A program made the position numbers and the translations under genes. This document shows positions 23,624 through 31,085 of a DNA stretch of 31,086 nt, in pieces. Position 1 is the first letter of the stretch. Each line of letters opens with the position of its first letter. Origin of the DNA: Spirochaetaceae bacterium UBA5556 (lineage in GTDB: Bacteria; Spirochaetota; Spirochaetia; Treponematales; Rectinemataceae); contig DIMW01000005.1 of assembly GCA_002425765.1 (NCBI GenBank), positions 1 to 31,086 of the forward strand. The letters run 5' to 3'. Under the pieces are notes generated by a model. The model saw only the letters and a program-made list of their open reading frames with translations. It was not told the DNA's origin and ran no database searches.

Positions 23624-24985
23624 ATGGAAAGCGCATCATTCCCCGAGGGCCTTACCATCGAAGATTCGAGCTACTATTTCGATGGAGTGGAGCTGAAGAC
23701 TCTCGCCCAGGAGTATGGCACTCCACTGTATGTGATGTCGGAAACTATTATTCGGAGACGTTGTGAGGAACTGCGGCGGTGCTTCCTGATGCGCTATCCG
23801 GGGACACGCGCGTACTACGCGAGCAAGGCCTTCCAGACCCCCGATATGCTCCGGATCGTCACAGATGAGGGGCTTGGGGTCGATGTTGTCTCGGGAGGAG
23901 AACTTTACGTGGCGCTCAAGGCCGGCGTTTCCCCCTCTGATATCATTTTTCATGGAAATGCAAAGACCGATCAGGAGCTTGCCTTCGCGGTGGAAGCAGG
24001 GGTGGGGCGAATTGCGGTCGACAACCTCGAAGAGGTATACAGAATTGAGCGCGAAGCAGCAAAGGCGGGTAAGACTCAGGCAATTCTTTTCCGCGTAACT
24101 CCCGGCGTTGACAGCCATACGCATCGGTTTATCTCCACAGGGAGCCTCGATTCGAAGTTTGGTATACCACTTGAGCCGACGGAGACGGACCACTATATCG
24201 AAGCCCTGGCGGCCTGTCCTCATCTCGACTTCGCTGGCTTGCATTTCCATGTGGGATCGCAACTTTTGGAGAATACTTCGCATATGGCGGCTCTGCGGAT
24301 TGTGCTGAGTTTCGCGGCACGCCTCGCCAGGGATTTCGGGCTTGTGGTTCGGGAGTTGAATATGGGGGGAGGGTACGGGATTCGCTATCTGCCAGAGGAG
24401 GGGGCACCGTCACTTTCCGAGTTTATCGACCCTCTGATGACCACAATCCAGGAGTGGAGTACACGAGAGAAATTTCCCATGCCCGCCTGTGCGATTGAGC
24501 CGGGACGTTGGATTGCAGGGGAGGCGGGACTCACGCTCTACCAAATTATTGCCGTAAAGAAAATTCCAGGTGTGCGGACCTATGTTGCGGTGGACGGCGG
24601 CATGGGCGACAATATCAGGCCCGCGCTCTACGATGCGAAATATCATGCGGCGATTGTGGGCCGGACACGGGGGCAAGGTGCGTCTGCTGGACGCGTCGAA
24701 GCGGCCGCCTCAGAGCGCCCGCCCCGGCCCGTGACAATCGCGGGGCGCTACTGTGAGTCTGGAGATATTCTGGTTCGTGATGTTTCTCTGCCAGCTCCTT
24801 GTCCCGGAGATATCCTCTCCCTCTTCTCGACAGGTGCCTATTGTTTTGCCATGGCGAGCAACTATAACCGGGTGCCCAGACCCGCCCTCGTGATGGTTAA
24901 GAATGGCAAGGCGCGCCTCTCCGTGCGACGCGAGACATATGAGGATTTGTGTTTACGCGATATGTGCTGTTCCTTTGGGAAATGA
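23624..24985 (+). CDS. lysA: Diaminopimelate decarboxylase
   Basis: LysA converts meso-diaminopimelate to L-lysine with PLP. The 453-residue protein has the PLP Lys in YYASKAFQT, HGNAKTDQEL, GLHFHVGSQL, the glycine loop NMGGGYGIRYLP, IEPGRWIAGEAG, the substrate Cys in GRYCESGDIL, and the closing FSTGAYCFAMASNYN. This is the family order. ATG 23624 follows GGAGGG (23615-23620); in-frame codons from 23573 are upstream of that site. Ornithine/arginine-type decarboxylases share the fold, but the CESGD and GAY motifs favour LysA. An extra piece of about 20 residues (GQGASAGRVEAAASERPPRP) precedes the CESGD region. It is a single-gene unit. Confidence 0.9.
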   Translation: MESASFPEGLTIEDSSYYFDGVELKTLAQEYGTPLYVMSETIIRRRCEELRRCFLMRYPGTRAYYASKAFQTPDMLRIVTDEGLGVDVVSGGELYVALKAGVSPSDIIFHGNAKTDQELAFAVEAGVGRIAVDNLEEVYRIEREAAKAGKTQAILFRVTPGVDSHTHRFISTGSLDSKFGIPLEPTETDHYIEALAACPHLDFAGLHFHVGSQLLENTSHMAALRIVLSFAARLARDFGLVVRELNMGGGYGIRYLPEEGAPSLSEFIDPLMTTIQEWSTREKFPMPACAIEPGRWIAGEAGLTLYQIIAVKKIPGVRTYVAVDGGMGDNIRPALYDAKYHAAIVGRTRGQGASAGRVEAAASERPPRPVTIAGRYCESGDILVRDVSLPAPCPGDILSLFSTGAYCFAMASNYNRVPRPALVMVKNGKARLSVRRETYEDLCLRDMCCSFGK

Positions 24986-25067
24986 CATGATATCGACCGT
25001 TATGAAAAGAGGGTCACAGGCGTTCGGGGTTTTGAGATAATAGAGGTTTTTGAACTATTGGAACGAC

Positions 25068-25096
25068 TTGACTTTTTAGAAAGATAAGTTTAAAAT
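25068..25096 (+). promoter_or_regulatory. Strong promoter of the second secreted protein gene
   Basis: TTGACT (25068-25073, five of six) and TAAAAT (25091-25096, five of six) are exactly 17 bases apart, inside an AT-rich region. With the good ribosome-binding site GGAGGT (25131-25136) this suggests high expression. Confidence 0.7.
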
Positions 25097-25141
25097 ATCT
25101 CTCAATTATATTATTACCACAACCATATGTGGAGGTTTGGT

Positions 25142-25630
25142 ATGAAAAAGTTTTTTGCAATTCTTATTGTTGGATTACTGGCCAGCACTGCGGCGTGGGG
25201 CGCCACTATCGGCATCACCGTGAACGCCGCCTCAAAGTTGGACGTAAGCGTAGACCAATCAACATGGACGATTGCCCTCGACAACTCCGGAACGGCGATC
25301 GATGTGGCCAACCAGGGAGCATTCACCGTCAAGTCGAGCAAGTCCGCGTATACGGTATCCTTTGCATCGGGAAACAACGGCACACTTATCAATGGATCAA
25401 ATTCGATTCCCTATAAGGTCAAAGTGGATACCGCCAGTTGGTCTGGTGTTGCGACGAACAACCTCAGCTCGTACACCCAGCTGACAGCAGCCAAGACCAT
25501 CGTATTCCAGTCCAGAACGCCCACAGCAGGAAAGACCTTTGCGATCGGTTTCAATATTGAGGCTTATACCGACTACTACGTGGATGGGGCGTACACGGAT
25601 ACCATCACCATTTCCATAGCGTCGAACTGA
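25142..25630 (+). CDS. Small secreted beta-rich protein, pilin/spore-coat-U-like C-terminus (copy 2)
   Basis: The 162-residue protein has a signal peptide (MKKFFAILIVGLLASTAAWG-AT, cut near residue 20) and a mature part of short strands without cysteine. With the next gene it shares VKS, IPYKVKV, QLT-AAKTIVFQSRTPTAG, GFNIEAYTD and the final GAYTDTITISI. That last motif resembles the terminal strand of spore-coat-U/archaic pilin domains. ATG 25142 follows GGAGGT; the in-frame ATG at 25127 would place that site inside the gene. The strong promoter and tandem paralogue suggest an abundant surface or periplasmic structural protein. Function is not known; the fold call is by motif only. Confidence 0.75.
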   Translation: MKKFFAILIVGLLASTAAWGATIGITVNAASKLDVSVDQSTWTIALDNSGTAIDVANQGAFTVKSSKSAYTVSFASGNNGTLINGSNSIPYKVKVDTASWSGVATNNLSSYTQLTAAKTIVFQSRTPTAGKTFAIGFNIEAYTDYYVDGAYTDTITISIASN

Positions 25631-25650
25631 TTCGTGCGCGCTTAGTGCTC

Positions 25651-25680
25651 TTCCCCAAAAAGCCTGCCATTTTTGGGGAA
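25651..25680 (+). promoter_or_regulatory. Perfect 11-bp hairpin between the two tandem secreted protein genes
   Basis: TTCCCCAAAAA (25651-25661) and TTTTTGGGGAA (25670-25680) form a perfect stem around the eight-base loop GCCTGCCA. The stem is followed by AAGGG, not T, so it is not a standard terminator. It ends 16 bases before the next ATG (25697) and abuts the AAGGG that could be its ribosome-binding site, so it may adjust the ratio of the two proteins through RNA stability or translation. The effect is inference. Confidence 0.55.
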
Positions 25681-25696
25681 AAGGGCATGAAGTAGA

Positions 25697-26212
25697 ATGA
25701 AAAAGTATTTAGCTTCGCTATTCTTTGCCTGCCTCGCGAACGTCGCGATTTTTGCCCAGACCAACATCGATGTGAAGGTTGTCGTTGCTCCTGTAGGCGC
25801 CAACATTACGATGAATTCCTATGTGTGGGATATCGCGTTCACAAATGACGGCGCTACATCATATCAGAATGATCGGCAAGGCATCATGACGGTAAAGTCC
25901 GGCAGCTCAAGAAATTTTCACGTTTATTTTAGTTCGGACAATCTTGGATATATCAAACAAGGGGCCTATCAAATCCCGTATTATGTCAAAGTGACCCAAC
26001 TGACGACAGGCAACCTTGGCATCGTGGGGTCGCCTTCGATCATGGCGGGCTATGTACAATTGACAAGCACGCAGAGCATTCAGTTTAACAGGAAAACCCC
26101 GCAATCAGGCAATCAGTTTTATGTAGGTATCAAAATCAACGCGATATCGGGAGCATTCTTTGAATCCGGGGCTTACACGGATAATTTGATAATAAATTTT
26201 GTTGCGCCTTGA
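25697..26212 (+). CDS. Small secreted beta-rich protein, pilin/spore-coat-U-like C-terminus (copy 3)
   Basis: The 171-residue paralogue of the preceding protein has a signal peptide (about 1-20, VAIFA-QT). The mature part contains VWDIAFTNDG, VKSGSSRNFHVYFSS, IPYYVKVTQL, QLTSTQSIQFNRKTPQSG, GIKINAIS and the final GAYTDNLIINF, aligning strand for strand with copy 2. There are no cysteines. The ribosome-binding site is poor (AAGGG eleven bases upstream), unlike copy 2, and a hairpin lies between them. That suggests it is made at a lower level from the same message. Two structural subunits of one fibre or coat (major and minor) would fit, but this is inference. Confidence 0.72.
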   Translation: MKKYLASLFFACLANVAIFAQTNIDVKVVVAPVGANITMNSYVWDIAFTNDGATSYQNDRQGIMTVKSGSSRNFHVYFSSDNLGYIKQGAYQIPYYVKVTQLTTGNLGIVGSPSIMAGYVQLTSTQSIQFNRKTPQSGNQFYVGIKINAISGAFFESGAYTDNLIINFVAP

Positions 26213-26304
26213 TTTCAGCCACAAAACATCCTCTGATGTCCACGTTGAGACTATCAAAACCTGCAATCGAGCCAATCTGAGCCATTAACAAAAAACTCAA
26301 TGTT

Positions 26305-26334
26305 GTGACTTTTTATGACATTTTATACTATAAT
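26305..26334 (+). promoter_or_regulatory. Promoter of the HD-GYP signalling gene
   Basis: A perfect TATAAT (26329-26334) lies 18 bases after GTGACT (26305-26310, four of six) in an AT-rich gap. The leader of about 58 bases ends in GGAGGA (26389-26394) before the ATG at 26399. Confidence 0.5.
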
Positions 26335-26398
26335 TAAAATATGGGAAGCAATGTACCAGTGGATAAATAATAATTAAGAGTAATCGTCGGAGGATGTT

Positions 26399-28534
26399 AT
26401 GGCAAAAAAGCCATTCTCTGGCATCTTTGGGAACCAACTCATAAAGATTTTACTTTTACTGTTGGCTTTGTTCGTTGCATTGAGCTTCTTTTTCCTTTTC
26501 CGTGTCTCACACGAGATCAACGCATTGGAACGTGAAAGAATCCTTATACATGCTCAATCGGCGGTGGCGTTGATCAATGGAACACAGATTGCCTCGCTTA
26601 AAGGGAATGAATCCGATCTCACCAATCCGGAATATATGAACATGAGGACTCATCTTATAAGGCTTCGGAAGAGTGATCCTCTTATACGTTTTGCCTATCT
26701 CATGCGCCGTACAGAAGATGGCAAATATATTTTTCTCCTTAACTCTGAACCTCTGGACTCGAAGGAGTATTCTCCTCCAGGACAGGAATATAGTGAGATC
26801 ACGGAGGAAATGACTCGCCCGTTTTTACAGGGGATTTCTCTTGTCATAGGCCCGAGGACAGATCGCCGGGGTACCTGGATAAGTGCAATGGTACCCATCA
26901 GAGACGAAAAAACGAATCAGGTTGAAGCCGTGCTTGGCATTGACTATCCAGTTGGGGCATGGCACAGTCTTATCTTAAAGAGAATAGGCTATATAGCAAT
27001 CCTAATATTGGCCTTCACTTCCCTGATCACCGCTATCATCGTGGTTGGACTGGAAATTGTAAAGATGCGAAGACTCAATCAGAAGATGAAAGAGGATGAA
27101 CATCAGCTCTCGGTATTCCTTGATCAGCTCCCCGGCATGGCCTTCAAGTGCCAGACAGATCCTGACCTCATAATTACTTTTACCTCGAAAGGCTGTGAAG
27201 ATCTCACAGGGTATCCTCCTGAAATGTTGATCGACAACAAGGGCTTTCACTTCAACGATTTGATTGCTCCCGAATATCGTGAGTCACTCTACGACAACTT
27301 CAAACTCAAGGCCGCCGAACAGAAGAATCTACAGAACGAATTCGAGATCATCACAAAGGACGAGAGTCGGAAATGGGTCTTGGGGTATGGGCAGTTCATT
27401 CCCGGGGAGAAGGGGCCCCCCCCAAGTCTCGAAGGGATTATGCTCGACATTACGGAGAAGAAGCGGATCGAAGAGGAAAAGAGATATCTCGACGACCACG
27501 ATTCACTCACCGACTTGTATAACCGTCATTATTTCCTGGAGACTATTGCTCACTTTGAGGCCAGGCAGTCATATCCAGTCTCATTCATCGTCGGCAATGT
27601 CAACGGTCTTTCACTCTTCAACGGTGCCTTTGGGGAAAAAGCGGGCGATGATCTTCTCCACAAGGCAGGGGAGCTCTTTCTTCGATTTGCCCCGGAAGGC
27701 ACGGTCGCGGCACGCCTCCAAAGCGACGAATTTGCACTGGCGATCCCTTTCGCCAGCAAAGACGTGGTTCAGACAGTCGTCACCTCTATTACGGAGGGAC
27801 TCGCCCAGTGTCACAATTCCGATATCCTCGCGGAGAAGTATCTGGATCTGTCACTCGGGTATGCAAGTTCAGATACGGTGAGCGGCGAACTTCCGGACGT
27901 ATTAAAGAGTGCAAAGAACATGCTGTATCACGCAAGACTTCTCAACAGGGCCAGTGACACACATGGTATCCTTAAATCTTTACTTACCACTCTCTATGAA
28001 AGGAGCGGGGAGACGGAGGAGCATTCCACAAGGCTGGCATGCATATCTACAAAGATAGGTGAATGCCTTGGCTTACCAGAAGAAGACCTGAACAAGCTGA
28101 GGCTCCTCTCTATGCTGCATGACATTGGGAAGATAGGCGTTGATGACAGAATTCTCAAGAAACCGGATCCCCTTACGGAAGATGAATGGAAGATCATGAA
28201 AACCCACCCGCAGATCGGTTACCGGATCGCGATGGCCTCAAGTGGATTGAGCGACATTGCGCCCTATATTCTTGCACACCATGAGCGGTGGGACGGGAAG
28301 GGGTATCCCAGAGGGATCAAAGGAGAGGAGATTCCCCTGCTTGCGCGGATCCTCTGTATTGCCGATGCCTTTGATGCCATGACCTCTGAGCGGGTCTACA
28401 AGAAAGCATGGGAGGAAGAAAGGGCTCTCGAAGAGTTGAAGAAGAACAGGGGGACTCAGTTTGACCCAAAGATTGTTGATATTTTTCTGTCAGTGGTCAA
28501 ATCGACGGACTTCAACTGCCCTGATGATGTCTGA
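26399..28534 (+). CDS. Membrane sensor with PAS, degenerate GGDEF and HD-GYP domains (c-di-GMP phosphodiesterase)
   Basis: This is a 711-residue inner-membrane signalling protein. TM1 lies about 14-36, an extracytoplasmic sensor about 37-195 (Cache-like in look: LIRFAYLMRRTEDGKYIFLL, then VPIRDEKTNQVEAVLGIDYP), and TM2 about 197-220. A PAS domain covers about 235-350 (ending GIMLDITEKKRIEEE), a GGDEF domain about 362-525, and HD-GYP about 535-705. In the GGDEF domain HDSLTDLYNRHYF is kept but the active site reads RLQSDEFAL instead of RxGGDEF, so cyclase activity should be lost. HD-GYP is intact: MLHDIGKIG with His574-Asp575, and HHERWDGKGYPRG from about residue 627. Net activity is probably c-di-GMP breakdown controlled by an external signal. 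GGAGGA sets the start. Confidence 0.88.
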   Translation: MAKKPFSGIFGNQLIKILLLLLALFVALSFFFLFRVSHEINALERERILIHAQSAVALINGTQIASLKGNESDLTNPEYMNMRTHLIRLRKSDPLIRFAYLMRRTEDGKYIFLLNSEPLDSKEYSPPGQEYSEITEEMTRPFLQGISLVIGPRTDRRGTWISAMVPIRDEKTNQVEAVLGIDYPVGAWHSLILKRIGYIAILILAFTSLITAIIVVGLEIVKMRRLNQKMKEDEHQLSVFLDQLPGMAFKCQTDPDLIITFTSKGCEDLTGYPPEMLIDNKGFHFNDLIAPEYRESLYDNFKLKAAEQKNLQNEFEIITKDESRKWVLGYGQFIPGEKGPPPSLEGIMLDITEKKRIEEEKRYLDDHDSLTDLYNRHYFLETIAHFEARQSYPVSFIVGNVNGLSLFNGAFGEKAGDDLLHKAGELFLRFAPEGTVAARLQSDEFALAIPFASKDVVQTVVTSITEGLAQCHNSDILAEKYLDLSLGYASSDTVSGELPDVLKSAKNMLYHARLLNRASDTHGILKSLLTTLYERSGETEEHSTRLACISTKIGECLGLPEEDLNKLRLLSMLHDIGKIGVDDRILKKPDPLTEDEWKIMKTHPQIGYRIAMASSGLSDIAPYILAHHERWDGKGYPRGIKGEEIPLLARILCIADAFDAMTSERVYKKAWEEERALEELKKNRGTQFDPKIVDIFLSVVKSTDFNCPDDV

Positions 28535-28769
28535 TAGGACCCAATGTGATATTGACCGCACCTCATCGCGGACCTTCTACCATTCGCGATCGTAGCCGCA
28601 GCTTGAGGGCGGCGAGTGACGGTCGGACATGCGGATTCCTGCACATCCTGGATACCTTTTCGGCGCTACTTCAGAGACGAACCTCGCCGCCCGTTTATCG
28701 GTTAGGTCTGTACTTCCCATTACAAGCCTACATATAACTCCATATCAAACATTTGTTAAGATTCGGTCT

Positions 28770-29368
28770 CTATTTTTTAATATTGTCATACAAGATGACC
28801 TGGTTACGTCCATTTTGTTTTGCTGTGTATAATGCAATATCAGCTCTCTTTATTATTTCATTGACTGTAGCGCTATGATGGCATGTAGCAATTCCGATAC
28901 TAATTGTTGCAGTTATATCGAGTATCTTCGAGTTTTCTATACTCATTCGGATTCTGTCGGCATATTTCATTAAGTCATCAGTATCGTGATAGGAAGCTAT
29001 TATTAAGAATTCTTCACCACCGAATCGTATAATAGTATCTGAAGCACGGCTCGTCACCATGAATGTTTCGGCTATAGCTTTAAGCACTCTATCCCCAGCA
29101 TCATGCCCATAGGTATCATTGATTATCTTGAAATGATCGATATCGCATAACATTATAGCGATATTTTGATTGTTTCGGTTTGACTCGTTTCGCTGCTTTT
29201 TTAGTAATGCATCAAAATAGTTGCGATTAAAAAGACCGGTAAGGTAATCATGCGATGCCTGAACCTCAACGCGCTGCTGTATGAAATATTTTATGGCAAA
29301 AGAGATGAGCACAAGCATAATGATGGAAGAGAAAAGCACTATGGCAATAACGGTATAATACTTTATAT
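28770..29368 (-). pseudogene. Diguanylate cyclase (GGDEF), N-terminus removed by IS insertion
   Basis: The - strand frame carries a membrane segment (TVIAIVLFSSIIMLVLISFA) and then a complete GGDEF domain. The domain has SHDYLTGLFNRNYFD, MLCDIDHFKIINDTYGHDAGD, the inhibitory site RASD, five residues, then the active site GGEEF. The catalytic domain itself looks intact. Upstream the frame stays open to the left end of the insertion element (29369), where the element's terminal repeat supplies an in-frame TAG. The membrane segment is thus the last span of a larger sensor whose N-terminal part lies beyond the element, outside the window. A GTG at 29339 could start a shortened membrane-anchored cyclase, but no ribosome-binding site supports it. 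Confidence 0.8.
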
Positions 29369-29396
29369 CCTAAATTCCCGTCGATTTGTAACCATG
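29369..29396 (+). repeat. Left terminal inverted repeat of the IS
   Basis: The 28 bases run from CCTAAATTCCC to TTTGTAACCATG. Compared with the reverse complement of the right end, only positions 12, 14, 15 and 16 differ. It also contributes the TAG that closes the interrupted GGDEF frame on the other strand. Confidence 0.85.
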
Positions 29397-29444
29397 GAAT
29401 TTAGTAATTCTCTATAAATAAACAAAAAAGAGTGCAATTTTTCG

Positions 29445-29473
29445 TTGACGGATCGACATAATATGGTTACAAT
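29445..29473 (+). promoter_or_regulatory. Transposase promoter, nearly leaderless
   Basis: TTGACG (29445-29450, five of six) and TACAAT (29468-29473, five of six) are exactly 17 bases apart. Transcription would begin at about 29480, one or two bases before the ATG at 29482, so the message should be leaderless or nearly so. No ribosome-binding site is present. Confidence 0.6.
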
Positions 29474-29483
29474 ATATAACCAT
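29463..29483 (+). promoter_or_regulatory. Palindrome over the transposase -10 and start codon, carrying terminal-repeat core
   Basis: ATGGTTA (29463-29469) and TAACCAT (29477-29483) form a seven-base inverted repeat covering the -10 element and the start codon. The half-site ATGGTTACAA is identical to ten bases of the right terminal repeat (31059-31068). It looks like an operator where transposase could bind and repress its own gene; that is inference. Confidence 0.5.
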
Positions 29484-31074
29484 GAAAGCCAAGATAGCCA
29501 AACAGCCAGGATATCAAACGGTCCATATCGTGCGCGGCGTTCACTATATTTACGAATGTATTTCGACCTATGACAAAGAAAAGAAGCAGTCGTTCAACAA
29601 GCAGGTCTGTATTGGCAAGAAAGGATCCGACGGCTCCTTCATTCCCAATGCCTACTATCGCGAACTGCATCAGCTTGCTACAACCGGAGAAAAGATCACC
29701 GTCAGCAGCAAGGTGATCGGCGCTACGGAAACACTCACCCAGGTGGCGAATACTGAAGGTCTTGAACGTTGTCTGACACTATCGTTCGGGAAACAATTGG
29801 GTAGCCAAGCGTTGGCGCTCGCTGAATACATTCTCGTCAGGGGAAGCGCATTGTCTCATTTCCCTGAATGGGCTGCACATCAGAAGCTGCCGCAAGGAGC
29901 ACAGGTCCTTTCAAGCCAGGACCTCAGCAGATTTCTTGGAGGCATCAGCGACGACATGATGGAAAAATTCTTCACTCGCTGGGCTTCCAATTTTTCAGAG
30001 CACGACACGATCTGTCTCGACCTCACCAGCGTCAGTTCCTATTCCGAATGTAATGAGCTGGTGAAATATGGGTACAACAGAGATCGCGAACAGCTTGAGC
30101 AGGTCAATATCCTTGGACTCTTCAGCGCCACAAAGATGCTTCCTGTGGCAGTGAGGATGCTCCCAGGGAACATCGCCGATGTGAGTACCCTGGTGAACGA
30201 GCTCACCCATTTCGCGTATCTTGGGCTCTCAAGTCCCGTGCTCCTCATGGATAAAGGGTTCGACAGCGAGGAGAATCTCACACGACTTCTCGACAGGCGG
30301 CTGAAGTTCATCATGATGGCGCACTGCAACCGCTCCTGGCTTAAGGAGTTGGAAGAGAAGCACCGCGACAGCATGAGGGTTCCCTCGAAGCTGTTCCACT
30401 ACCACGATGATCGCTATTACGCGGTTACGGAACTTTTATCGCTGGGAAGTGAAAAGAACAGGCGCTGCTATGCCCACGTTTATTATTGTTCACGCCTTGC
30501 GGAGAAGCGACTGGATCGTTTCAATGAACGGCTCCATGGCTATTATGATCAATTGGTCGCCGGCGCAGGCCTTGAAACGATTCCCGTAGACTATCAGAAG
30601 TACTTTTCCATCAAGGAAACCCCAACGCGCGGACGATCGGTGATCCTTGACGAAGAGGCTGCGGTCGCTACGGAAAAGAGTTTCAACGCGATGTTTGTGA
30701 TTCTTTCCAATACCGAGAAAGATGCCCTCACAGCATTGCGGCTCTATCGCGAACGGGATGCGGTCGAGAAATTCTTCGATGATATGAAAAACAGTTTAGA
30801 TATGGATCGATTACGCGTGCACACCAGCCCGCGGGCGAAAGCACGATTGTTCCTTCAATATCTCTCGACGATTCTTTTGTATCTTTGCCGTAATAAGCTG
30901 GGATTCTATGAATCCAGTAATACTTCGGTAAAAGGTATCCTTGAAGACCTTTCTGGAATTTGTGAAGTCACGCACTCAAACCACTATGGTTCAATCATCA
31001 CGGAATCGACGAGCGCGCAACGTGCTACCCTTGCTCAGCTTGGAATCGATACGAGTTCATGGTTACAAAAATAG
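29482..31074 (+). CDS. IS1634-like (IS4 superfamily, DDE) transposase
   Basis: The 530-residue transposase cuts and inserts the element. DDE residues are visible in order: ICLDLTSVSSYS (first Asp, about residue 177), VLLMDKGFDSEEN (second Asp), and YRERDAVEKFFDDMKNS (the Y-x2-R-x3-E-x6-K type motif with the catalytic Glu). A beta-rich insertion lies between the second Asp and the Glu. The N-terminal region HYIYECISTYDKEKKQSF and IGKKGSDGSFIPN is typical of the IS1634 group. The frame is uninterrupted and the last five codons lie inside the right terminal repeat. The ATG has no ribosome-binding site, matching the leaderless promoter. The element is probably still functional. Confidence 0.88.
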   Translation: MKAKIAKQPGYQTVHIVRGVHYIYECISTYDKEKKQSFNKQVCIGKKGSDGSFIPNAYYRELHQLATTGEKITVSSKVIGATETLTQVANTEGLERCLTLSFGKQLGSQALALAEYILVRGSALSHFPEWAAHQKLPQGAQVLSSQDLSRFLGGISDDMMEKFFTRWASNFSEHDTICLDLTSVSSYSECNELVKYGYNRDREQLEQVNILGLFSATKMLPVAVRMLPGNIADVSTLVNELTHFAYLGLSSPVLLMDKGFDSEENLTRLLDRRLKFIMMAHCNRSWLKELEEKHRDSMRVPSKLFHYHDDRYYAVTELLSLGSEKNRRCYAHVYYCSRLAEKRLDRFNERLHGYYDQLVAGAGLETIPVDYQKYFSIKETPTRGRSVILDEEAAVATEKSFNAMFVILSNTEKDALTALRLYRERDAVEKFFDDMKNSLDMDRLRVHTSPRAKARLFLQYLSTILLYLCRNKLGFYESSNTSVKGILEDLSGICEVTHSNHYGSIITESTSAQRATLAQLGIDTSSWLQK

Positions 31075-31085
31075 GGGAATTTAGG
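31058..31085 (-). repeat. Right terminal inverted repeat of the IS
   Basis: The reverse complement begins CCTAAATTCCCC and ends TTTGTAACCATG, matching the left repeat at 24 of 28 positions. It overlaps the end of the transposase gene and its stop codon (TAG, 31072-31074). Confidence 0.85.

Larger units (their letters stand above)
29369..31085 (+). mobile_element. Complete IS1634-like insertion sequence (about 1.72 kb)
   Basis: The element is bounded by 28-base terminal inverted repeats matching at 24 positions, both starting CCTAAATTCCC and ending TTTGTAACCATG. It holds one transposase gene filling almost the whole length. The target repeat cannot be checked because the window ends one base past the right end. 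The element sits inside a diguanylate cyclase gene. Size and single-gene structure fit the IS1634 group of IS4-type elements. Confidence 0.85.

Noticed and set aside
25651..25680. Hairpin between the tandem secreted genes as a rho-independent terminator
   Set aside because: No T-run follows the stem on either strand; the A/T part of the stem is next to the loop instead.
28535..28769. Possible small genes between the HD-GYP gene and the GGDEF remnant
   Set aside because: Short frames here have no ribosome-binding site or recognisable sequence; the stretch appears to be plain intergenic DNA.
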